Positions 7,984 to 14,800 of a stretch of 17,012 nt of DNA are shown one piece after another (the first letter of the stretch is position 1; each line of letters opens with the position of its first letter). The translations under genes and the position numbers were made by a program. This stretch comes from Candidatus Woesearchaeota archaeon (lineage in GTDB: Archaea; Nanoarchaeota; Nanoarchaeia; Woesearchaeales; JAGVZT01): contig JAFCGF010000039.1 of assembly GCA_017608295.1 (NCBI GenBank), positions 1-17,012 of the forward strand, written 5' to 3'. The notes beneath the pieces were generated by a model. It saw only the letters and a list, made by a program, of their open reading frames with translations, was not told the DNA's origin and did no database searches.

Positions 7984-8319
7984 TTAAAACATAAACCTAA
8001 ATGTAAAATCTATCATGCTATCTTCGTTTGACCTATTATAAGTTATTGTCAATGCTGTATAATCAAACGGTGTTAGCCATATTCTTATTCCATAACCATC
8101 ATGCCACCTCCTGGAATCTTCTCCTTTTACCCACACCCGGCCTATATCATTAAATATCAGAATGCCTGTTTGTCCATTAAATACACGACTTTTAATATTC
8201 AGTAATTTGAACCGAACCTCTGTATTCTGGTAAAATGAATGATCTCCTGCAAAACGATTGCACCTGAATCCTCTGAGGTTCGTTTTACCGCCCAGAAAAT
8301 TTAGCATGGTAAAATTCAT
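7984..8319 (-). pseudogene. C-terminal fragment of an Omp85/BamA-type outer-membrane protein
   Basis: About 110 residues matching the end of the Omp85 (surface antigen D15) barrel: LGGKTNLRGFRCNRFAGD is the conserved L-G-G-x-x-x-L-R-G-(F/Y)-R motif with the R-F-x-G-D lock, followed by YQNTEVRFKL, a penultimate strand segment and a terminal Phe (FTFRFMF), as in true barrel proteins. Full proteins have 400 or more residues; the N-terminal part is gone. The frame can be extended to a TTG at 8391, but the extra residues read through an IS-end-like sequence (8381-8450) and do not look like barrel protein. Probably non-functional, left after a mobile-element event. Confidence 0.72.
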
Positions 8320-8380
8320 AATCCCCAATATTAACAGCTCCTCACAATGGATGAGAAAACAGAAAATAGAGGGTAAAATG

Positions 8381-8450
8381 GGGGTGGTCAATTTAAATCG
8401 GCCAAAGGGGGGTCACTTTGCTTCGGCCAAGAGGGGTCACTTTACGCGGC
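8381..8450. mobile_element. Iterated repeat resembling an IS21-type element end
   Basis: Three iterations with about 25-bp spacing: GGGGTGGTCAATTTAAAT then CGGCCAA; GGGGGGTCACTTTGCTT then CGGCCAA; GAGGGGTCACTTTACG then CGGCTT. The core is GGGGTCACTTT plus CGGCCAA. Multiple transposase-binding repeats near the ends are a known trait of IS21-family elements, and I have an impression of similar repeats at Bacteroidota IS21 ends, but no istA or istB is present. It abuts the broken Omp85 gene. The repeat is certain; the IS21 assignment is tentative. Confidence 0.5.
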
Positions 8451-8548
8451 TTGTGCATTCTTCATGGAACAGGTGAAAAACTCAGGACACTGGCATCAGG
8501 TTGGAATGGGAATTTCTTAATGGCACCGACAATTTTTTTACTATTTTC

Positions 8549-8578
8549 TTGTTTTTTAAGAAATGTTTCTTATATTTG
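8549..8578 (+). promoter_or_regulatory. Promoter of the ATPase gene, predicting a leaderless mRNA
   Basis: TTG (8549-8551), 19-bp spacer, TATATTTG (8571-8578): a close match to the Bacteroidota -33/-7 consensus. Transcription should start about 5-7 nt past the -7 box, right at the ATG at 8584. The alternative in-frame ATG at 8563 lies upstream of the -7 box and would not be transcribed from here. Confidence 0.65.
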
Positions 8579-8583
8579 TCGTT

Positions 8584-9882
8584 ATGAACAAGAAAGATTT
8601 GATAAAATCCATCTTGAAATCCTGGCAGGATAGGTTACCCGTGTCGGTAATTCCCCGGGAAATCAGTCTGCCGATTGATGCTCAAAAGATCATTACAGTT
8701 GTTGGTGTACGAAGATGTGGCAAGACATCTGTTTTATTTGACACCATCAACAGGTTGATCCTAAACGGGGTGCAAAAGGAACGAATCCTGTTTTTTTCAT
8801 TTGACGATGAACGGTTAAACCTGAAGAGCGATGAATTTGACCTTATTCTTCAGGCCTACAGGGAACTCTACCCGGGTATTCCTTTGAAAGATTGCTTTTT
8901 CTTTTTTGATGAGATTCAAATGGCAGATGGATGGGAGCAGTTTGTTAGAAGGATCTATGATGCCGAAACGAAGAAAATCTATTTGTCCGGTTCCAATTCA
9001 CGCATGCTGGCCACAGATATTGCTACCTCTCTCCGGGGAAGGACCCTGCAATATGAGATCTTTCCGTTGAATTTTAATGAGTTCTGTAATTTCCGGAAAT
9101 TGGATAAAACGACCTTCCTGCCAACAACCATTCCTTATCTTATCAATGCATTCAGAGATCTGATGATGAAAGGCGGTTTCCCGGAACTCGTGTTGAATAG
9201 ATATGCGGAGTTGGAAAGAACGCTGCAGGAATACTATTTTGTACTTCTCTACAAGGACATTGTTGAACGTTATGAAATCCGGAACATCCCTGTACTGAAA
9301 TATTTTGTCACCAGGATGCTCTCTAATCTCTCGAAACCCACATCCATCAATAAAGTCAACAATGAACTGAAATCAGCCGGATATAAATTTGACAAGAATC
9401 TGTTGTATTCGTTAGCAGAATACCTTGAAAATGTATTCTTTATGTTTCGAATGGGTCGGTTTTCCAGAGATGTCGTTCTCTCAGATTTCACCAATAAAAA
9501 AATGTATTTTGTCGATAATGGGATGATTCAGGCTCTGACCCGTTCATACCAGGATGATTATGGCAAATTGTTTGAGAACCTGGTCTTCCTCTGGCTACGT
9601 CAAAAAAAACCATTCCAGCGGGGACTCCTTTACTTTCAGGAGAAAAAAGAGTGCGATTTTGTCCTGTTTGACAGAAACAAACCTGAGATGCTGGTACAAT
9701 GCTGTTACAATCTTGAAGATCCTGATACCAGAAAACGGGAGATCGAAGGGCTGATGGAGGCTTCAGATTATTTTAATTGCCGAAATCTGAGGATTCTCAC
9801 TTTTGATCAAGAGGAAGAGATCAAAGTGGATGGCCGTATTATCCGGATTGTACCTGCATGGAAAGAGATGCTGGCTGAATAA
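8584..9882 (+). CDS. AAA_14 / DUF4143 family ATPase
   Basis: Cytoplasmic P-loop ATPase of 432 residues in the AAA_14 plus DUF4143 family (archaeal-type ATPases, common in Bacteroidota, function unknown). Visible parts: Walker A GVRRCGKTS (41-49), FSFDDERL (71-78), Walker B FFFFDEIQ (105-112), sensor-1-like SGSNSRML (135-142), SLRGRTLQYEIFPLNFNEF with Arg151, MKGGFPELVLN in the linker, and YKDIVERYEIRN at the start of DUF4143. The C-terminal motif EKKECDFVLF (353-362) resembles the D/E-x-D-F-V of the restriction-endonuclease-like fold, followed by a downstream Q where Q/E-x-K is usual, so nuclease activity is doubtful. I chose the ATG at 8584, not the one 21 bp upstream, because of the promoter placement. 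It converges with the beta-helix gene, 9 bp between stop codons. Such genes are often scattered singletons near mobile DNA, as here. Confidence 0.88.
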   Translation: MNKKDLIKSILKSWQDRLPVSVIPREISLPIDAQKIITVVGVRRCGKTSVLFDTINRLILNGVQKERILFFSFDDERLNLKSDEFDLILQAYRELYPGIPLKDCFFFFDEIQMADGWEQFVRRIYDAETKKIYLSGSNSRMLATDIATSLRGRTLQYEIFPLNFNEFCNFRKLDKTTFLPTTIPYLINAFRDLMMKGGFPELVLNRYAELERTLQEYYFVLLYKDIVERYEIRNIPVLKYFVTRMLSNLSKPTSINKVNNELKSAGYKFDKNLLYSLAEYLENVFFMFRMGRFSRDVVLSDFTNKKMYFVDNGMIQALTRSYQDDYGKLFENLVFLWLRQKKPFQRGLLYFQEKKECDFVLFDRNKPEMLVQCCYNLEDPDTRKREIEGLMEASDYFNCRNLRILTFDQEEEIKVDGRIIRIVPAWKEMLAE

Positions 9883-9891
9883 CAGACCTTT

Positions 9892-11676
9892 TTAACGTTT
9901 CACCATTTTCCTGGTCCCGGTTCTGTTTCCAGCCATAATCCTGAACACATAAATCCCTGCCGGCAACGACCCGGCATCCCAAGTCAGCCGGTTTGTCCCC
10001 TTCTGTCCATGCTGTGAAATTTTATCAACCTCCTGCCCAAACTGGTTCAGGATGGATATTTCAACTGTTCCAAATTGAAGAAGATCGTATTCAATGGTTG
10101 TGAATGAAGAGAACGGATTCGGATAATTCGTAATTCGAAAATCGAAAATCGGAGATTGCAAATCGTCTATCCCTACACACCAATCAACTTCATAAGCACC
10201 CATATCCGGTGGGGTTGACGCAGGCAAAGGCCGTGGAAGGTTTCGGATATCATAGTCGGGGGAATAACACCAGCCATAATTGTCAATATACATCGAATCT
10301 GTACCTGTTCCGGCACAAGGTGCGTTGACACAGGAATCAATGCAGTAATTTCCGATTGTCGGATCAATAAAACCCGGATCAGCATCTATATTCCCAATTC
10401 CAGTCCAGCCACCTTGAATATTAGAATAATTAACCGATGAAAAGCTATTATCATTAAATATTGCAGGACCATAATATGCACTGTTATCATAAATTATGGA
10501 ATTCAGGACGATACAACTATCTTTATAATTATATATTCCTCCTCCGATGTCAGCCGAATTTTGAACAATTGTATTATTGATGATAATTGTTTCACACTTT
10601 GAGGTATCTAATATTGATATACCCCCTCCATTTGTAGCTGAATTGTTATAAATCAGGTTATTCACAATTTTTGCCGTACTCCAGATCAGGTTGATCCCAC
10701 CACCACGGCATGTTTGTGCATTTGAAAAATAATTATGAGCGATTATATTATTCTCGATGACAAGCGAAGTGTCCGTCTTCCAGGCACTTATAGCACCCCC
10801 ACAGGTGCTCTGCGAGGATTGCTCATTATGCATGATGACATTGTTATTTACCTGCCCGAACACCCCGATCAGGTACATCGCACTTCCATAGGCACTAGAG
10901 TTAGAACCAACGCCTAAAGATTTATTATGGGAAATTGTATTATTGGAAACTAGTACCTTACAGGAGACGGGTGGTGAAATACAAAAAAATGCTGCTTTTA
11001 CACTGTTTGATTCCGCATGATTATTGGTTATTTCATTCCCTGTAATTGTGGCATCACATGCTATTGTAAATGCAGATCCTGAGGCATCCTTATCTGCAGC
11101 TGTGTTTTTTAGGTAATTCCATCTGAATTTGTTATCTTTGATCACAAGATAGTCGTCCCAATCATTATCTGCAAAATAGTATAATCCTCCTCCTCTGAGA
11201 TTGACCCCAGCAAGGTTATTTACAATTGTATCACGCTCAATATAATTATTCATGATCTTTGCCCCTGAGTAGTAACAGAGAATACCGCCACCACCTCTTC
11301 TGGTAGTTGGGAGGTATGTGCCTTTGCCACCAGTTATTGTAAATCCCTGGATAATAGAGGTCGTATCTTCATCTGAAATGAAATAAACTACGGATGCACT
11401 GTCGGGATGAGAGGGTTGGCTTCCATCGATAATTGTGTTTGTTATATGCATTGTATCACCATCCATTAAAAAATTACTGGCCACCGTTATTGCTTTACCC
11501 TGAAAATTGATGTTCTCAAAATAGGCACCATCAGCAACCAATACTGTATCTCCATTAGATGCCGCATCAATCCCCGCCTGGATGGTGGGTTGGTCGCCCG
11601 GCACATGGATGATTTGTGCGAAAACAGGTGAAACGATGAACATTAAAACTGCAATTGTAATTGTCAATGTTTTCAT
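9892..11676 (-). CDS. Secreted right-handed beta-helix protein with T9SS type A sorting domain
   Basis: Exported protein of 594 residues. The signal peptide covers about 1-20 (ending V-F-A-Q). It opens with IIHVPGDQPTIQAGIDAASN and GDTVLVADGAYFENI, the usual start of pectin-lyase-fold proteins, then short repeats built on N-N-x-I-x-x-N with GGG turns (about residues 120-440), and closes with ADPGF and PPDMGAYE as in choice-of-anchor Q type proteins. A linker from a 7-bp repeat (10125-10166) precedes the type A sorting domain (TIGR04183 type; about 516-594): NYPNPFSSFTTIEYDL, WDAGSLPAGIYVFRI, basic tail RKMVKR. It should be secreted by the T9SS to the surface or medium. No catalytic residues can be assigned, so it may be a lyase-like enzyme or a structural protein. 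A strong GGAGGA lies about 8 bp before the ATG, unusual here. Likely controlled by the adjacent HTCS. Confidence 0.88.
   Translation of the reverse strand: MKTLTITIAVLMFIVSPVFAQIIHVPGDQPTIQAGIDAASNGDTVLVADGAYFENINFQGKAITVASNFLMDGDTMHITNTIIDGSQPSHPDSASVVYFISDEDTTSIIQGFTITGGKGTYLPTTRRGGGGILCYYSGAKIMNNYIERDTIVNNLAGVNLRGGGLYYFADNDWDDYLVIKDNKFRWNYLKNTAADKDASGSAFTIACDATITGNEITNNHAESNSVKAAFFCISPPVSCKVLVSNNTISHNKSLGVGSNSSAYGSAMYLIGVFGQVNNNVIMHNEQSSQSTCGGAISAWKTDTSLVIENNIIAHNYFSNAQTCRGGGINLIWSTAKIVNNLIYNNSATNGGGISILDTSKCETIIINNTIVQNSADIGGGIYNYKDSCIVLNSIIYDNSAYYGPAIFNDNSFSSVNYSNIQGGWTGIGNIDADPGFIDPTIGNYCIDSCVNAPCAGTGTDSMYIDNYGWCYSPDYDIRNLPRPLPASTPPDMGAYEVDWCVGIDDLQSPIFDFRITNYPNPFSSFTTIEYDLLQFGTVEISILNQFGQEVDKISQHGQKGTNRLTWDAGSLPAGIYVFRIMAGNRTGTRKMVKR
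10125..10166. repeat. 7-bp tandem array inside the beta-helix gene
   Basis: Six 7-bp units in 42 bp: AATTCGT, AATTCGA, AAATCGA, AAATCGG, AGATTGC, AAATCGT. On the coding strand this gives the linker around LQSPIFDFRIT just before the sorting domain. 42 bp is 14 codons, so the frame is kept. Related arrays occur at 16683-16724 and 12694-12756. Confidence 0.75.
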
Positions 11677-11683
11677 TGTATGG

Positions 11684-11704
11684 TCCTCCGTTGGTTTCTA
11701 CCAA
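11684..11704 (-). promoter_or_regulatory. Leader hairpin and strong Shine-Dalgarno of the beta-helix gene
   Basis: On the minus strand TTGGT-AGAA-ACCAA (11704-11691) is a perfect 5-bp stem with a 4-base loop. GGAGGA (11689-11684) follows, about 8 bp before the ATG. TCCTCC upstream (11720-11725) could pair with GGAGGA, but only if transcription starts further upstream than the -7-like box at 11705-11712. Confidence 0.45.
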
Positions 11705-11712
11705 TAAAATTA
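11705..11712 (-). promoter_or_regulatory. -7-like box of the beta-helix gene
   Basis: TAATTTTA on the minus strand resembles TAnnTTTG. No TTTG lies 19-21 bp upstream, as expected of a promoter that depends on an activator bound just upstream; the direct repeat at 11743-11772 sits in that position. Confidence 0.4.
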
Positions 11713-11742
11713 CATCAAGGAGGAGCCGGAATTCTACCAGCC

Positions 11743-11772
11743 ATGTTGCAATTAACGAGAGATATGTTGCAA
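11743..11772. promoter_or_regulatory. 21-bp-spaced direct repeat, candidate HTCS/AraC operator
   Basis: ATGTTGCAA occurs at 11743-11751 and again at 11764-11772, exactly 21 bp apart from start to start, i.e. two helical turns on the same face. AraC-family proteins, including HTCS regulators, typically bind such direct repeats. The site is 31 bp or more upstream of the -7-like box of the beta-helix gene and 36 bp from the end of the HTCS gene. The repeat is certain; its role is inferred. Confidence 0.6.
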
Positions 11773-11779
11773 AAAGAGG

Positions 11780-11814
11780 TTTGTAGGGGCGACCGGCCCG
11801 GTCGCCCCTACAAA
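11780..11814. repeat. GGGGC palindrome, copy 2, holding the HTCS stop codon
   Basis: Near-perfect hairpin with 16-bp arms (core TTGTAGGGGCGACCG / CGGTCGCCCCTACAA) and a 3-base loop GCC. The HTCS stop codon TAG (11810-11808, minus strand) lies inside the arm. In the minus direction CTCTTTTTG follows a few bases later and in the plus direction ATTTTTG follows, so it could end transcription both ways. Confidence 0.85.
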
Positions 11815-14800
11815 TTTTTGATAAACTCGGAAGGCAGGAGGCCAAATTGCTTTTTAAAGCACTCGGCGAAATAGGCCGGGTTGGAAAATCCCACTTCCAG
11901 GGCGATCTCTGAAATATTTCCTGTTTTGTGTTCTAGTAGCCTGGCTGCATGATGGAGCCGGATAGCCCGGATGAATTCTGTGGCCGATTGATTGACAAGA
12001 GCTTTCAATTTCCTGTGGAGCTGGGTTCGGCTGAGGTACATCTTTTCGCTGAACCGGGGGATGTCGAAGGTTTCGTCCGAGAGATGATCCTCAATGATGC
12101 TCTTGGCCCTGATGAGGAATTTTTCATCCAGCGATATAAGTTCTTTCTCCCTGGTTTTTTCCTTTTTGGGGAGATCTTCTATCCCCATCTCCCGGAGGTA
12201 TCGTTCCCGAAGCCGTTCCCGCCCCGCTATCAGGTTCCGGATCCGGATCTGGAGCTCATCGGGATCGAACGGTTTGGTAAGAAAATCATCGGCACCGGTC
12301 TCCAATCCTTCGAGCTTGCTTTCCGGGGCTGCACGGGCTGTCAGGAGAATGACCGGAATATGACTGGTGCGTTCGTCGGTTTTCAGCTTCTCACAAAGCT
12401 CAAATCCATCCATCCCAGGCATCATCACATCACTCAGGATCAGGTCGGGAATCTCTTCTGTAGCTTTTTTCAATCCTTCGTTACCGTCTCTGGCTTCTGT
12501 AATGTGGTAAGATTCATCAAGGTAGCTGCGGATGTAGGCCCGAAGGTCGGTGTTGTCCTCTACAATCAGGAGGAGAGGCTGCTCGTTTCCTACCCCCAAA
12601 CCCCCTAAAGGGGGCTTACTCCCCTCCCTTGTTGGGGAGGGGCCGGGGGTGGGGTAGGATTGATTGGCTCCGTCGAATTCCGTTTTGCTCCGGTTGTCGA
12701 TTGTCGATTGTCGATGTTCGATATTCGATATTCGGTGTTCGATATTCGACATTCCATCCTGAACATTTACCTCCTCCTCATTCAAATGCTCTTTCCCAAG
12801 TGGAAGAATAACCCTAAATGTCGTTCCTTTACCAACCTCACTTTCAACGTAGATAGTACCCTGGTGTAGTTCGACCAGTTCCTTAGTTAGGGCAAGGCCG
12901 ATGCCGGTGCCTTCCTGGTCGCGTGTGTAGGAATCATCAGCCTGGTAGAAACGGTCGAAGATGTGCGATAAATGGTCAGGAGGAATGCCGGGGCCGGTGT
13001 CGGAGATCCGTATAGTGGTATGGTGGTGGGGTGATGTGGTGGGGGTAGTGGTGCTATGGTGCAGTGGTGCAGTAGTGAATTGTCCCTTTGTCCCCTTGTC
13101 CCTTTGTCCTCTTTCACTGCCTATTGCCAACTGCCCACTGCCAACTTCGATTTTGATAAGACCACCTTCCGATGTAAATTTAAACGCGTTTGATAGCAGG
13201 TTGTAGAGAATCTTTTCGAGTTTTTCCTGATCAATATAAACCTGAATATCTTTTTCTTCAGCCTGGAAGACCAGGTCGATGTTTCGCTGTTTTGCCAGGG
13301 ATTCGAATGATTGGACATAGCCATTTACCAGTTCGACAAGGTTCACTTCCCTGACTTGCAACCTCATCTCTCCCGATTCCAGTTTAGAGAGGCTCAGCAA
13401 CTGGTTGATCAGCCGTTGCAGCCGCCGTGCGTTTCGCTGCATCATTTCCAAGTCCGGCAACCCCTCCTCTAAAACCACCTTTCTGAGTTTTTCAAGCGGA
13501 CCCAGGATCAGGGTAAGCGGGGTTCTGAATTCATGGGAGATGTTGGCAAAGAAGCGGGATTTAATTTTATCCATCTCTTTCAGCTTCTCCGCCTCCACCT
13601 GTTCCAGTTCCAGATCCTGTTTCAACCGTTGCCGTTTCAGGTCATACCGGCGCCAGGCAACGATCAATCCCAATAAAAAAAGAGCATAGAGTGAATAGGC
13701 CCACCATGTTCTCCAGGGAGGCGGCAGGATCGTGATCGCAAGAGAGGTTCCGGCTTCGTTCCAGTACCCATCGTTGTTGGAGCCTTTTACACTGAAAATA
13801 TAGTCACCAGGAGAAATGCCTGTATAGTTGGCATATCGCCTGTTGCCGCAATAGACCCAGTCGTTATCGATCCCTTCCAGCTGATAGGCATACTGGTTCT
13901 TACCGGGATTCATGTAATCCAGTGCAGCAAATTCAAGAGTGAGATAATTTTGGTTGTAGGAGAGTGTAAGTTGCTTTAACATGGTGATGTTGGTATCGGT
14001 AACGTACGGTTCATTACGGATCTTCAGATCTGTGATAAAAACCGGAGGGATTTGAGTGTTAATTGTTATACTATCGGGGTGGAAATAATAAAAACCATTT
14101 TGCTGGGCACCTCTGCCAGGAACAAAGATCTGTCCGTCGCTGCTTTTAAACAATGGGGTTGTTATATGTTTTTCAAAAGGTAATCCGTCAGATAGGTCAA
14201 AAAGTTTCGGGGTTTCACCCGGTATGATATCTGGCTTAAACATCACAATACCTTTCCAGGTGTTCATCCAAAGATACCCGTTGTCATCTTCAACGATGGA
14301 GAGGATACTATTTTCACCGATCAACTCATTCTTTTCGTAAACCTCAATAAATTCGTGACTTTCATTCATCATAAACAATCCTTCGGTTGTTCCTACCCAG
14401 AAAGTCCCGTTTTTACTTTCAAAAATACATTTTGGGTTGCCTTTTAAACACCTGCTGTCGTTGTTACAGTCCCCAACTCTCTGGAAAGTGATCGAATCAG
14501 AGCTAAGTTCATTCATACGAAACAATCCTTTATTGGAAGCAATCCAGACAATACCGAAGTCATCCTTGTATAAATCACTGATCCATGAATCTGAGAGTTT
14601 ATCATGATTTGCCATTCTCAATGGTTCAGGCACCTGCTTTTTACCATCAAACCAGAACAGTCCCCGGTTTGTAGCAACCCATATAACCCCCATGTTGTTC
14701 TCAAGTATATCGTTGATCCCTTCCGGGAGCAGTTGGTCTTCCGGGATGTTAAACTTCAACTTTGTAACAGACTCTTCGTCTCTGTCAAATAGATAGATCC

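Noticed and set aside
8451..8548. Possible further IS coding remnant beside the triple repeat
   Set aside because: All frames are short or stopped and I recognise no transposase motif; only the repeat itself is supported.
7289..9882. Pycsar or other defence island formed by the HD protein and the AAA_14/DUF4143 ATPase
   Set aside because: The HD protein lacks its membrane domain, no cyclase or other partner is visible, and the two genes are on opposite strands separated by debris.
9883..9891. Terminator between the converging ATPase and beta-helix genes
   Set aside because: Only 9 bp separate the stops and no stable hairpin with a T-tract is seen there.
11567..11845. Minus-strand frame overlapping the start of the beta-helix gene and the palindrome
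   Set aside because: It reads out of frame through a signal-peptide region, the operator and the palindrome; no recognisable protein.
11949..12608. A 219-codon open frame on the plus strand opposite the HTCS C-terminal half
   Set aside because: It is the complement of a clearly recognised receiver/AraC region, shows no domain of its own and has no promoter or start signal.
12694..13144. Short regular arrays that might be taken for a CRISPR
   Set aside because: Units are 7-8 bp, contiguous and without spacers, and no cas genes are present.
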